53,189 bases of DNA. Origin: Strigomonas culicis (taxonomy: Eukaryota; Euglenozoa; Kinetoplastea; Trypanosomatida; Trypanosomatidae). The first letter of the stretch is position 1; each line of letters begins with the position of its first letter. This document shows positions 9,892 to 19,616 of the stretch, piece by piece. Both the position numbers and the translations under genes were made by a program. The stretch covers positions 1 through 53,189 of the forward strand of contig AUXH01000054.1 in the NCBI GenBank assembly GCA_000482145.1. Direction: 5' to 3'. The notes under the pieces were generated by a model, which had not been told where the DNA came from, made no database searches, and saw only the letters and a list, made by a program, of their open reading frames with translations.

Positions 9892-11334
9892 TTACTTTGC
9901 GCAACGAGGGCCCTTCCCTAGTTTTTTAGCATTTGTCATCACCTTACGTCCTTTCGTTCGTGCATCTACAACTCGCTTCCAAAGGGAAGTGTAAATCATC
10001 TTGGCCTTTTTCTCTCCAATTGTCCCGTGCGTGTCCATTACCCGGCGAATGAATTCACCTTCTGGAATGTGCACCAAGGTGCGGCCGTCACCTTCGGGTA
10101 AAACAGCCTCTGGATCAGTGAGCATTTTCTTAGAAATATCATATAGAAAATCCAAAGCTTGTTCACGGCTGAAGTTGTTAGGGTCGTCAGGGTCAGCAGC
10201 GATAACTTTTGCAGGAGGAGTGACAGCAAGTAGAGAAGCGTAACGAAGTGTGTTGATGGTATGTCGGGAATCGCGCAAAAGAGGCGATACACATGCTATC
10301 ATTACAGTTTTTGTTGGCCTCCGCACCGCTATTTCAAAGCAATCACGAAGTAACAGTGTCAAAGGAGAACGGCGGTACGGAATATGTAAATGCTGGCTGC
10401 TCGTACCTGCCAAAGCGCGAGAACGAATACAGTCCTTCAGGGTCATCAGGGAGGTATTAATAAATTTAGTCTCCACCTGTCGTGTCTTGTCGTGTGTTGC
10501 GCTGTCAGCGGTGTTTTCACTACCGGCCAAGTCCACAATGAAAAAGTCGCCGGGCTTAGCCCATCGGCTCTCCTTTGACACTATCGATATCCTGGTAATC
10601 ATGTGAGACCGCGAGGAGGTTTCGTTGCGGTCCGTCGCTTTTGTTGTTCGCAAACTCGCTGCTTCTTCGAAAGCGGCGTGAAGGAATTCAGCGCTTGAAC
10701 ATTCAAACGGTTCGCTACCTTGCAGCTTAAGCTCACCCGAAACATCCTCAAACACTTGCACTTCGTTGCCTGTGAGGAGATCGACGTTCTTCGACGCTTG
10801 AATCTCTACAACCGTTAAGAAAATATCGTGCGTATTAAAGTAGGGAGCCAAATCCTCCGTAACGAAGCGAAAAATACCAGAAGTGGTGAACGTTTTGCCG
10901 CTGCCCGTTTGTCCGTAGCAAAGCACACAAGTGGTTGCACCGTCAACAGAAAAATTGACGAGTGGAGAGCAGGACTCAAAATACACGCGCTCTGTGGTAT
11001 CTTCTGCTCCGCAAAAAGTACCATCCAAAGAAACCACGCTAGGCTCAATACTGCAATCACCGGACAGCGACACCTTGGGGCACATTAAAATGAGATCGCG
11101 ATGATCGGGAACCTTTTGCACAATGGATTTGTTCCCCATAGCCTCATTATCGTGCGGAATAATGGGCCTGCAGCGCACGAAAATTCGGGAGTCCTGCTCT
11201 GAAAAAAGCTCCTCTGGTGTCATGATAATTCTACTCTTTTTGGCCACAGTGGCAGGAATCTTGCTTTTGTTCAAAAGATCCTGAAACTCATCCGACTTTG
11301 CACCAAGCTCAGCGACTAGTGGAATGCTCGGCAT
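9892..11334 (-). CDS. Divergent kinesin motor protein
   Basis: A 480-residue kinesin that is almost all motor. The motor spans about residues 49-395, with the P-loop GQTGSGKT at 141-148, switch I SSRSH at 240-244 and switch II DLAGSE at 268-273, so it should hydrolyse ATP. FINTSLMTLKDCIR and PYRRSPLTLLLRD follow the kinesin-13-like pattern (INxSLLALKECIR), but the subfamily is not certain. No coiled coil or long stalk is visible. The last 85 residues form a small, basic, possibly helical domain (FIRRVMDTHGTIGEKKAKM onwards). The gene is clearly more AT-rich than its neighbours and lies between two deserts of about 1.5 kb. It is probably a microtubule depolymerase or a non-processive motor; that function is inferred only. 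Confidence 0.88.
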   Translation of the reverse strand: MPSIPLVAELGAKSDEFQDLLNKSKIPATVAKKSRIIMTPEELFSEQDSRIFVRCRPIIPHDNEAMGNKSIVQKVPDHRDLILMCPKVSLSGDCSIEPSVVSLDGTFCGAEDTTERVYFESCSPLVNFSVDGATTCVLCYGQTGSGKTFTTSGIFRFVTEDLAPYFNTHDIFLTVVEIQASKNVDLLTGNEVQVFEDVSGELKLQGSEPFECSSAEFLHAAFEEAASLRTTKATDRNETSSRSHMITRISIVSKESRWAKPGDFFIVDLAGSENTADSATHDKTRQVETKFINTSLMTLKDCIRSRALAGTSSQHLHIPYRRSPLTLLLRDCFEIAVRRPTKTVMIACVSPLLRDSRHTINTLRYASLLAVTPPAKVIAADPDDPNNFSREQALDFLYDISKKMLTDPEAVLPEGDGRTLVHIPEGEFIRRVMDTHGTIGEKKAKMIYTSLWKRVVDARTKGRKVMTNAKKLGKGPRCAK

Positions 11335-11837
11335 TGTGTTCGAAAGTGTAATAGATAGATATTTTTAAAAAAAAAGAACGGTTTATATAATAAAGCTCTA
11401 CTTTTCAACAACAAATATCAAAAGGAAAATAAAACTAATAAAAAAAGCTTCGAATAATTGATGAAGGAATGCAAAATAACTTTGATTTATGATAGTAATA
11501 AAAAAAGGAAAAAAAAAGAAAAAGAAGTTTAGAGAACAAACGGAAGAGAAATAGCAATTGAGTTAAATAACAACGAGAATATTATGCGCGAGTAAAAGAT
11601 CCTTCGATTCGTTTTATATATATTTAAATAAAATAAGAATCAAATAATAGCGTATCAACTGATAAAGTGGTCACTTAAAAAAGAATGCATTGGTATTTGT
11701 CTCTTTAATTACACTTAATACATTCATTTATATTGTTTCAACAAACTACATGCAGCATTTCTCCATTTATTCACAATGACACGAATTATTTTGAATGTGA
11801 ACCAACACTAAGTATGTTTCCCTGTTTTATAATAATG
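11335..11837. other. AT-rich spacer upstream of the kinesin
   Basis: Very AT-rich, with A runs and TATATATATTTAAATAAAATAA-like stretches. Its polypyrimidine content is weak compared with other leaders here. No gene was recognised. Confidence 0.55.
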
Positions 11838-12552
11838 CCATGCGCGCGTTATTTGCGAACGTGGCGCGCGGGCTCTCCACCAGGGCCCAGAAACAGAGAC
11901 CCAAACAAAGGGAAAAGGGGGCGGAAATAAAACAGTGCCTTCCCAATGGCGTTCCGCGCGGGTCCCCCGTGCTGCCCGCCACCCTCGGAGGGGGGGGAGG
12001 GGGGGCGCGGGCGTTCCCCCGGGCGCCACCGCGACCGGGGGCTTCCCTCGCGAGCCACGCCCCACGGCATATGGACCGCCCGGGCCTCGCCACATCGACC
12101 CCCGCCCGGCCACCCTCTCTCAACGCGGCGTCCAGATAACGGAGGCGGCGGGGTACGCGGGCGCCGTGGTGTCGCGTTGAGCGGCCCCGCCACCCCGGTG
12201 CGGCGCGGCGAGGCCGGCCCTCCCCCCTCCCCCAGGCGCGAGGGTGGTTATATGGGAAGGTGCAGGGGGCGCACAGGGCGCCCTTTGCGCAAGGTGAACG
12301 ACGGCCTTTGGGGCCGGCCGGGCGGGGTGTGTGGTTGGGTTTCCGTGGGTGCGGAGGGGAAAAAATCGGGCCGCCGGGCGCCGAACCGTGGTCCCCGGTC
12401 TACCAGGGGGCGGCGCCGGGGCCCTCGGGCTGGCTGACGCCCGGCGGAGGCCCGCTGTCCTTGGTGCCAGGGGCGCGTGTCGCCCCCCTCAGCGGTCCGG
12501 CCGGTTGCTTTGCCTCCGCTCGTGGCCTCGTCCGCTTTTTTTGGGGGTTTCC
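11838..12552. other. Extremely GC-rich non-coding island
   Basis: About 0.7 kb made mostly of G and C, with sharp edges against AT-rich flanks (it starts near ATGCGCGCGTT and ends near CGTCCGCTTTTTTTG). Open frames exist on both strands but all read as P/G/R/A-rich shadow sequence with no recognisable domain. No tRNA, rRNA, SL RNA or SRP RNA signature was found by eye. It contains a near-perfect 22-nt palindrome at 12269-12290. It may be a structured RNA gene, a decayed GC-rich gene, a regulatory or initiation element, or an assembly insertion. Confidence 0.6.
12269..12290. repeat. Near-perfect 22-nt palindrome inside the GC-rich island
   Basis: GCGCA and TGCGC arms flank the perfect palindrome AGGGCGCCCT, with a single mismatched pair between the inner and outer arms. 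It could be a DNA-binding site or an RNA stem, or may arise by chance in such GC-rich sequence. Confidence 0.6.
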
Positions 12553-12837
12553 CTTGGGTATAGTAAAAAGAAGGAGAAAATCGAGGGGGGAGGGTGACGA
12601 TGATGGAGAGAGAGGGCGGCGGCTTGTAACCAACGGGTGCGTCATTATCGGCATCACACTCACTGTTCTTTGTTCTTTGAGTTTGACTGGTGTTAGATGG
12701 GCAATACAGGTGAAACGGTATACATATATACATTCTTCTTACAGCAACTTTTTTCCCCCTCCGATACTTTACATTTTTCTGTTTTTTCTTTTTGCATTTT
12801 CATTTTTTTTTGTTTACATCTGATTCTTTTCGATGCC
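12553..12837. other. Spacer between the GC-rich island and PACRG
   Basis: Returns to mixed and then T-rich composition. It should contain the 3' UTR of PACRG. No gene was recognised. Confidence 0.5.
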
Positions 12838-13764
12838 CTACATGCAGGACTCGTACGTTGGCACCATGTATTTGATGTTGATGAATGCATCCTCCCCGCC
12901 GTAACGCTCCAGCGCGTGCAGCGTCTCGTTGATGCTCGTTGTGAGGTCGGCCTTCTTGTACTGGCCGTAGTCGATGCGGTCGCCTAAGTTTCTCGTCTGA
13001 CACTTGAACAGGTTGAACACGGGTAGCAGCTGGCGGTAGTAGGGGACAAGGGCCTCGCCCACGTAATCGCCGCTGACTACGAGCTTCTGAATCACCTTCA
13101 TCACATTGCCAATCGCGGCCGGGTGGCGCGTGTTGAGGGCCGTCTTGAGCGGGATGATGAGCTGCGGCACCGTCGGGAGGATCTTGGGGCCGCCGCGCTC
13201 CAGCAGGTCCAGGCTGCCCTGGAGCGCTACGAAGCTGTACGGCTCCTCCAGCTCGCGGAGGCCGTCGAAGAAGATGGGCAGGTAGTGGTGGTAGTCGAGC
13301 TTTTCGACGTCCACCTTCCACTGCAGCGACCGCGACGTCGCGTGCTGGATGGAGAGCGGCAGGTCGCCGCGCTCGTAGTGGTGGCGGAACTCGGTGGGCG
13401 GGATGCGCTGCTTCTTCATCGCACCCGCCTTGCCGGGGCCGCTTGGGTCGCCGAAGCGGCCGTCGCTGAGGGACGTCTCGGCGCCTTTGCGTCCCTTGAA
13501 GGCGCTCGACGTCATGCCACCGGTGCCCGTGTGGCCGACGAGGATGTCGCCCGAGTTGCCCTGCGCGGCGCTGCTGTCCGGTGCCGCGGCTTTGCCGACG
13601 GGCCGCTTCTTGACCGTGGAGCTCACCGTCACGTTGGGTGCGTTGTGGGGGCTGCGGAAGTTCTTGGGAAAGGCGCCGAACGGGCTCTCGCTCAGCGGCG
13701 GTGCGACGTCCTTGTCTTTCATGAGCTGCTGCCGGTGCGAGTTCGAAAAGGACTTGGTTTCCAT
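12838..13764 (-). CDS. PACRG: PACRG (parkin co-regulated gene protein), axonemal inner-junction protein
   Basis: A 308-residue protein. The first 110 residues are a low-complexity, probably disordered extension. From about residue 117 ([20 protein letters not shown]) to the end it matches the PACRG family throughout: [40 protein letters not shown], and the C-terminal [10 protein letters not shown] and [19 protein letters not shown] is an armadillo-like protein that, with FAP20, forms the inner junction closing the B tubule onto the A tubule of doublet microtubules, so the product should be flagellar. The ATG at 13764 has a long purine-rich plus-strand tract upstream (13851-13912), a good trans-splice signal. 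The family assignment is firm. Confidence 0.95.
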   Translation of the reverse strand: METKSFSNSHRQQLMKDKDVAPPLSESPFGAFPKNFRSPHNAPNVTVSSTVKKRPVGKAAAPDSSAAQGNSGDILVGHTGTGGMTSSAFKGRKGAETSLSDGRFGDPSGPGKAGAMKKQRIPPTEFRHHYERGDLPLSIQHATSRSLQWKVDVEKLDYHHYLPIFFDGLRELEEPYSFVALQGSLDLLERGGPKILPTVPQLIIPLKTALNTRHPAAIGNVMKVIQKLVVSGDYVGEALVPYYRQLLPVFNLFKCQTRNLGDRIDYGQYKKADLTTSINETLHALERYGGEDAFINIKYMVPTYESCM

Positions 13765-14100
13765 AGCGACTGTTATTTTTTTTTTTTATTGTATACCGTC
13801 AGCGGTTTATCGCTTCTTCTCTTTTTCACTATTAGTGTTCTTCTACACAGGAGAGACGATGAGAGAAAAGAAAGGGAAAAGAGGAAGCAGAGGGTAGGGG
13901 GCGGAGAGGGAGGTAGCGTGAGGAATGCGCAGCTGTACATGCATACAGACGTGCAGAATAACAAAAAAAGGAAGACCGTGTTTGACTTGTCAGGAGCTTC
14001 CATACGCCCTTTTCTATAGACACAAAGAAAAATATACATATATATGTGTGTGTATATATATATTGTTTTAACCTAAACAGACCCCCGTTGCTGCGCGCAG
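13765..14100. other. Intergenic spacer with a strong polypyrimidine tract
   Basis: Leader of PACRG. The plus strand is purine-rich at 13851-13912. A TATATGTGTGTGTATATATATA stretch lies near 14037-14062. Nothing else was recognised. Confidence 0.55.
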
Positions 14101-15656
14101 TTAGGACAGCTCGGACAGCACACTTTTCGCCTCCTTGCCGACCTCGTCGTCCCGAGCCACAAAACACTGCACAATTTCGACGCACTCGTTGATCTTGGCG
14201 ATGGTCGTCTGTGTGCACGGGTTTTGCAGAGGGTCGTTGTGGCCGTTGCTCATCGCTGCCCGCGCGCGGCGCTGCGCCTCGACCATGCGGGCGCGGTGCT
14301 TGATGGCCACGCTCGAGAGCGTGTGGAGCGCGACGAGCAACATGCTGGCCTCCGTGGCGCACAGGGCGAAGATGACGATGTTCAGCAGGCTGGGAAACAT
14401 CTCCGGCGTGAGCTTCTCGCGCATCGAGGGCTGCTGCAGCGCGGTGAGGAAGTCCAGCACGGCGCCGGCGTCGGAGCCCTCCTCGCACAGCAGCTCCAAG
14501 TGCTCCAGCGCCTTCTGCGGGTCCTGCGACCACAGGCCGCGCACCGCCTTCATGTTGTCGAGCCGCTGCTGCAGCCCGTCGCGCGCGCGCGCGCCTGCCC
14601 GCACCAGCTCCTCCACCTGCTGCAGCTCCGACGCGGCGCCGCCCCTGCCCTCCAGCGCGGCGGGGGGCGGGGCGAGGCGAGCGACGCGGTGGCGGGGGGC
14701 GTCGGCCCCCGCCGCGGCGGCGCCGCGCCGCTGCCGCGGTCGCCGCAGACGGCCGCGGCGCCCTTGGCGAACCCTAACTTGCCCATCCGCGCGGTCGTGC
14801 GGCTCGCCTCGACAAACCACAACTCGTCCGCGTAGGCGGCGTGCGCGAGGGAGCTGACGACGGACCACGGCGCGCTCACCGCCTGACGGCCCGCGTCCGA
14901 CAGGTCGCCCAGGTTGTAGACGTACAGCTGACCGTTGGTGGCGGCGAAGAGCCGGTTGTCGCAGAAGAGCACCGCGTCGATGGGGGTCCCGACGGACGCG
15001 GAGTGAAATTCGTGCTTGAACGTTTCCAGATTCCACACGGAGAGCGTCCCGTCACTGCTTCCCACCACCAAGTAGTAGAGCTCCGGGTGGAAGGTTAGAC
15101 TAGTGATGGCGCCCGTGTGGAGCTCACACGTGGCCTCCGGCTTGGCCGTCAGGACGTTGTACAGCCGCACGGTGCCCCTCGCGCAGCCGGTGGCCACCCA
15201 CCGGCCGTTCGGCGAGAACTGGACCGCGCAGAGCGGTGCCGTGGCGTACTTGTACGACTGCAGCCCCACGCTCTTGCGGGCGTCCCAGATGCGCAGGTTC
15301 TTGTCCGTCGAGACGGTCGCAATCACGTGCCCGTTCATGTGCATATGCACGTCCGTGACGGTCGAGTGATGCCCCTTCGTGAACTTCTGCGTCATCTTCT
15401 CCGTCGCGACGTCCCAGAGCCGCACGGCGCCACCACTGCCCCCGCCCGCGACCGCCGTCTGGTCGGGGCTGAAGTCGAGCGCAGACACCGGCTCCGCCAG
15501 GCCCTCCAGCCGCGAGACGGTGCTATACTCGGAGAAGAGATTGATGTGGATCGTCTTGTCCTTTCCCCCGTAGCCTACTAGTTGACGTGAACGGTCGGGC
15601 CCCAGGCGGGCGCACAGCAACTCGCACGGGAGCTGCTGCGTGTTGGTAGAGAACAT
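14101..15656 (-). CDS. KAT80: Katanin p80 (WD40 and con80 domains), interrupted by a frameshift
   Basis: Two overlapping frames make one protein. The upstream frame (15656 down to about 14760) has an N-terminal WD40 propeller of six to seven repeats, with SPDQTAVAGGGSGGAVRLWD and STDKNLRIWDARK as clear blades. The downstream frame (about 14640 to 14101) carries the con80 domain, with NMKAVRGLWSQDPQKALEHL and a helical C-terminus, which binds the p60 ATPase. Katanin p80 targets the microtubule-severing p60 subunit. The span is 1556 nt, one short of a multiple of three; a single missing base in the GC-rich linker (runs of six G at 14662-14667 and 14694-14699, plus-strand view) would join the frames into about 518 residues. 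The break falls in a low-complexity linker and may be a sequencing error, a real mutation, or less likely a -1 frameshift site. Confidence 0.85.
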
Positions 15657-15947
15657 GAACGAGAGGTGTGTAAAGAGATGGATAATAAAAAAACGATACG
15701 AAAGTAGTTTTTTTTTTGTCTAGAGGAGTGAGAATAATAATAATCTATTCGTTATCTAGCGAAGCGTACTGAGAGAAAAAAAAAACGAGAAGGAGCGAGC
15801 GAGGGAGAGCGAAACAGAAGTGATTCGTACTGTAGTCTGCTCATCAAAAACGCGAGAGAAGAACAGAAGAGAAAAAAAAAAGACAACGAATAGACGGGGC
15901 GGTATATGCCTTGCACCAGCTGAAACGAGAAAACAACAACAATTGCT

Positions 15948-17315
15948 CTACGCCACAAACGAGAAGTACTCTCCCTTTTTTGGATAGTTCACCTTGACGT
16001 ATTTCTGTGCTTCCTCTTCCGTGTCATCGCCGTGGAGGACTTCATAGCAGTAGGCGCAGTACATGGACGGGTTACTCGGGGAGAGCGGATCGTCGAAGAG
16101 GGCTATGGTGGACGGGAAACTGCCGCACATCTGACACAATATCACCTGCCCCTTCTTGACCATCGTGCGGTGCGGAAACTGGTTGCGCTGCGTGCGCATG
16201 TTCGGGCCCAGGGGCCGCACACCGTGTAGTGCGAAGGCGTGGCTGCAGCGGTCTAAGTGTTGATACACACAGTACTCCCCCATCTTCACCTGGAGGTCCG
16301 CGAAGCGCGTCTCTGCCGCGCTGCGCACCGGGCACGCACCAAAGCCCAGGTTGGCGCCGGCAAACTCCGCCGTGTTGGCGACCGGGTCGTAGTTGCGAAT
16401 GGCGGCGCTCAGGTCCTCGTAGTCCTCCTCACCGCGGTGCCGATCATCAATGTAAAAGGTGCCGCCAATGAAGAAAAAAGCGTTGCGATGCTTGCCGTAG
16501 AGGGGCTGTGAGTAGCACTCCAGAGCGTCCATGAGGGCGGTGAGGGGCTGGCACGAGAGGACGGCCCACGTCTCCCGCTCGGCTAGCGTCCGGTTCGTGT
16601 AGAACATAAACTCCCACCGATGCGTGTGCTCGACGCAGAAGTCCTCTGTTGGATCGAGGACGGTCGCTATTGTGGACGGGGAGATGTCATTTGCGTGCCT
16701 GCGCCGTTTCGGCGCCGGACCCGGTAGGGCCTGGAAGGAGCGCAGCCGCACCGTCTCGGGCGAGAAGGCTTCCACGATCTCCCTCTCCCGTTTCTTGATG
16801 GGCTCGACATCAACAGCCTTCACAAGGTCAGAGAGTTTCGTGATGTGCTGCAGCAGCGGGAGCTGCCGCTCCACCTCCTTGTGGATAAAGTCGGTCGCCT
16901 GCTCCGTCTGCGACAGGACCGTCCGCGGCGGCAGCTCGAGCGCGCCGCTGCCGTGCGCCGCCTCGAAGGCCGCGGCGCGCTCACCGAGACGCCGCTCCAC
17001 GCCGCGCAGCCGCTCCTCCTCCCGCCCCAGCGCGAAGTAGCTGCTGTACGGGGGGCTGCCGCCGCAGACCGTCACGACCACCGGCAGCCGAATCGCCGTC
17101 CCGACCGGCAGACACTCGTCGAGGCGATACTGGTCCAGCGCACCATTCGCACGGTTGATGCGCTGCACGTCGGCCAGTGAAATGCACAGTCGACGGATGC
17201 ACAAGTCTAAAAGAGACATTCCGTTCTGCGCATCCTCTTCGCTCACGATGTACAGGAACGGGTCCACTGCCTCACGCCTCTCGGAGGTTACCCGAGACGG
17301 CAGTGCCTTTGGCAT
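15948..17315 (-). CDS. SNAP50: snRNA-activating protein complex subunit SNAP50 (SNAPC3 family)
   Basis: A 455-residue protein. The C-terminal half matches the SNAPC3/SNAP50 family: FFFIGGTFYIDDR, then RFADLQVKMGEYCVYQHLDRCSH, and a closing cysteine/histidine cluster (CQMCG and CAYC) expected to bind zinc. The N-terminal half is less conserved and holds a charged, probably helical section (residues 120-190) and a short basic patch (KRRRH). In trypanosomatids this subunit is part of the tSNAP complex that, with TBP/TRF4, drives transcription of the spliced-leader RNA genes by RNA polymerase II and of the U snRNAs. The product should therefore be nuclear and needed for the trans-splicing on which every gene in this window depends. 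The ATG at 17315 gives a plausible hydrophilic N-terminus. Confidence 0.88.
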   Translation of the reverse strand: MPKALPSRVTSERREAVDPFLYIVSEEDAQNGMSLLDLCIRRLCISLADVQRINRANGALDQYRLDECLPVGTAIRLPVVVTVCGGSPPYSSYFALGREEERLRGVERRLGERAAAFEAAHGSGALELPPRTVLSQTEQATDFIHKEVERQLPLLQHITKLSDLVKAVDVEPIKKREREIVEAFSPETVRLRSFQALPGPAPKRRRHANDISPSTIATVLDPTEDFCVEHTHRWEFMFYTNRTLAERETWAVLSCQPLTALMDALECYSQPLYGKHRNAFFFIGGTFYIDDRHRGEEDYEDLSAAIRNYDPVANTAEFAGANLGFGACPVRSAAETRFADLQVKMGEYCVYQHLDRCSHAFALHGVRPLGPNMRTQRNQFPHRTMVKKGQVILCQMCGSFPSTIALFDDPLSPSNPSMYCAYCYEVLHGDDTEEEAQKYVKVNYPKKGEYFSFVA

Positions 17316-17856
17316 CAGTTGGCTTTTTGCGCTAGATGTGTGCTTTCAGTCGTAGATAAGGAGCGAGAGGAGGCCGAATGCGTTGTAACAGGAAGAAGCA
17401 GGAAAAGCAAGAGAAACAAAAAAGTACCTGCTGCAACACGTCACGTTTAGTTCATTTTGGAATACACATGCTGAGTCTCTTAAACAATTCTGACTTACTC
17501 CATACAAAACAGGATAGGTGTTAACCACTCGAAAGAATGTACAAAAATCTACACAATAACAGGAAAGAGGGATAACAAAAAAAGAAAAAAAAAGAACCGC
17601 ACAAACAGTTATATCCGCTTCTCACTTTTCGATATGAGGTGCCTAGCACGATGTTTGAAGACGTAGAAGGGAGAGGAGGCTCTTTTCCTGACTGGTTATT
17701 GAGAGAAGGATCCTTGAAAGAAAAATCTATGTAAGAGTTAAATAATGGCTTATCTAAAAAAAAAAGGGTGAGGGAAACAACAAAGGGAGACGCAAAGCGA
17801 AACCCAAGAATACAAAACGTCGATGTTATATATGGATACATGTATGTTGTGTGGTG
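17316..17856. other. Intergenic spacer
   Basis: Leader of SNAP50 and 3' UTR of the phosphatase. Purine-rich stretches near 17355-17425 (plus strand) are a candidate polypyrimidine tract. A-rich runs occur near 17575-17595 and 17757-17767. No gene was recognised. Confidence 0.5.
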
Positions 17857-18873
17857 TTAGTAGTCTCTCGCATCCCTCACACAATACGTACTATACGCAC
17901 TTTGCAAGTAGTGATCGATGAGTTGATGCCTAAAGCCCATATTTTCGAGAATGCGCATCCTTCCATTCTGGTGAAAGAGCTGCACGGTGTTGATGGGGTG
18001 GAGCTGATAGAGGTCCATCAAGTAGGCGGCGCAGAGCGTGGCGCTGCGGTTGACACCCGCGATGCAGTGCACGAACACCTTCTCTCCCGCCTGCGCGATG
18101 CGTGTGACCACATCGGCAAAGGCGTCATAGTTGTTGTGGAGAATTAAGTAGTCCGCACTGTCTTCAGCCCGAAGCTCATGCACGTAGTAGTTCCTACGCA
18201 CATTGGCGCTCATGGTGCACTCTTGGGCACAGCAGTTAATGATGTGCCGTATCCCCTCCCTCTGGAGGATTGGCAGCGTCTCCCCGTCGGGGAAGCCGCC
18301 GACATAAAGGTACGCCGTCAGCTGTGTGACCGGCGGCAGCGGGTGCATGTGGTGCTCCCGGTTCACGGTGTCCAGCACGCCATCCAAGGCGCTGCGCATC
18401 TGGATGAGATTGGCTGGGATCTGCGGCGTGCACATGACCACCGGGGCGGGCGGTACGCCGAAGGCGCCGCTCGTCACACGCGACGCGCCGACCCGCTGCA
18501 CCTCGGGCGTCTGCAGGTACGCGCCGGTGCTGGGCGGGGGGTCGCGCGGGCGGCAGGGGGTGCGGCTGACGGCCTCCGCGCAGCTGGCGCGGAGCGTGCC
18601 CACGAAGGTGTTCGTGTTCGCGATGTTGAAGAGCACGCCGCTGCCGCCGCTCGGTCGCTCGTCGGCCGACGTCGACGGCGCGCGGGCACAGGACCAGCTG
18701 GCGCGGGGCGTTTCCAGATCCGGGGCTGTCGATTCCTCATCTTCTAGCGTGCCGAACAGGCGCTGGTGGCAGACGATGAAGGGGGAGGCAGAGCTGCGGT
18801 CTGTGGCAACGTCCACAACGAAGTCCACACCGACTGGTGGCGCTGGTGGTGTGCAAGACCTGTTCGTGTCCAT
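17857..18873 (-). CDS. Dual-specificity protein phosphatase
   Basis: A 338-residue protein. The first 150 residues are rich in S, T, P and A and are probably disordered. The catalytic domain begins near residue 184 (QLTAYLYVGGFPDGE) and contains the signature HCIAGVNRS at 269-277, matching HCxxGxxR with nucleophilic Cys270 and Arg276. Acidic residues in RAEDSADYL (235-243) are placed for the general-acid loop. The motif NCCAQECTM after the first strand and the C-terminal NxGF.HQLI.. helix are typical of small DUSPs. It should be an active protein phosphatase of broad tyrosine/serine/threonine type; the substrate is unknown. There is no KIM-type MAP-kinase docking domain. Confidence 0.88.
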   Translation of the reverse strand: MDTNRSCTPPAPPVGVDFVVDVATDRSSASPFIVCHQRLFGTLEDEESTAPDLETPRASWSCARAPSTSADERPSGGSGVLFNIANTNTFVGTLRASCAEAVSRTPCRPRDPPPSTGAYLQTPEVQRVGASRVTSGAFGVPPAPVVMCTPQIPANLIQMRSALDGVLDTVNREHHMHPLPPVTQLTAYLYVGGFPDGETLPILQREGIRHIINCCAQECTMSANVRRNYYVHELRAEDSADYLILHNNYDAFADVVTRIAQAGEKVFVHCIAGVNRSATLCAAYLMDLYQLHPINTVQLFHQNGRMRILENMGFRHQLIDHYLQSAYSTYCVRDARDY

Positions 18874-19271
18874 TGCGATGAGCGACTAGAATATGTATAT
18901 ACAAGAACAAAGCAAAAAAAAAAAACAACAACAACAACAACAACTAAAATAAACACTATCCTGTGATGGTGAACAGAGAGGTGAATACCGATAATAATAA
19001 CAATGGTTATTATTTGAGTATTGTTTTTGAAAAAAAAAAGGGTGGTAAGAGGGAAATGGATTAAAGTAACAAGAATCAATCGACTCTTCGCTTATTGCCC
19101 CCTTTTTAAGCCTCAGCGCTAATAACCCCTTTCCCTCTTTTTTATTATTATTATCCGTACATGTATATGAATTAAGCATGCGTATATTTAAGATTTAATC
19201 GCTTTTGTTTTCCACTTCCTACTTATTATGTTTACAATAGAACAATGTTAATCAAAAAGATGGATCTGAAT
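18874..19271. other. Intergenic spacer
   Basis: Leader of the phosphatase and 3' UTR of the Cgr1 gene. A CAA microsatellite (18926-18943) gives a GTT run in the transcript. No gene was recognised. Confidence 0.55.
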
Positions 19272-19616
19272 TCAATTCAGCTCGTGCAACATGAAGATGC
19301 GCGCGGACCGCCTGTGCTTCGGGCTCAACTTGCGAATCGCCTTGTCGTTCTTGATCTTCTGGACTACCATGTTCTTCTTCTCGTTTTCTAGTTTGCGCTC
19401 GCGGTTAGCCTTTCTAGAATCGTTGACACGCTTCTGCTCAGCGTTGATGTCATCCTTGAGCTGCTTGGAGAGCGTGCGCACACGCTTCATGCGGTCCTTT
19501 TCCTTCATCTTCTTCTCCCACTTTTTACTCGCGTCCTTCTTCGCCACAATCGTGTCGCGCGCGCATGTCGGCGTCCCCCTCGCCTTGGGGAGTTGACGCT
19601 TCTCCAGCTTCCCCAT
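19272..19616 (-). CDS. CGR1: Cgr1/CCDC86-type ribosome biogenesis protein
   Basis: A small, very basic protein of 114 residues from ATG 19616; the frame is open to 19655, but that end is TTG. It is a single charged helix rich in K, R and E, with the family landmarks RGTPTCARD near the N-terminus, KWEKKMKEKDRMKRV in the middle and the closing VVQKIKNDKAIRKLSPKHRRSAR. These match Cgr1/CCDC86 proteins, which are nucleolar and act in 60S pre-ribosome processing. Length agrees with the yeast protein (about 120 residues). No other domain is present. Confidence 0.85.
   Translation of the reverse strand: MGKLEKRQLPKARGTPTCARDTIVAKKDASKKWEKKMKEKDRMKRVRTLSKQLKDDINAEQKRVNDSRKANRERKLENEKKNMVVQKIKNDKAIRKLSPKHRRSARIFMLHELN

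Noticed and set aside
12375..12395. GGTTCGGCGCC on the minus strand, like a tRNA B box
   Set aside because: No matching A box or cloverleaf around it; expected by chance in GC-rich DNA.
12260..12823. A 187-residue open frame (plus) over the GC-rich island, with others on both strands (11808-12193 minus; 11840-12139 plus; 11946-12437 plus; 12248-12733 minus)
   Set aside because: All are P/G/R/A-rich and overlap one another in several frames, as expected by chance in very GC-rich DNA. None shows a domain, and the opposite-strand frames are of similar length.
14769..14777. CCCTAA-like sequence resembling a telomere repeat or telomerase template
   Set aside because: A single copy inside the coding region of katanin p80, where it encodes KLGFAK.
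12838..15656. PACRG and katanin p80 as a functional cilium operon
   Set aside because: Neighbouring genes in kinetoplastid polycistronic units are usually unrelated; two microtubule genes side by side is weak evidence.
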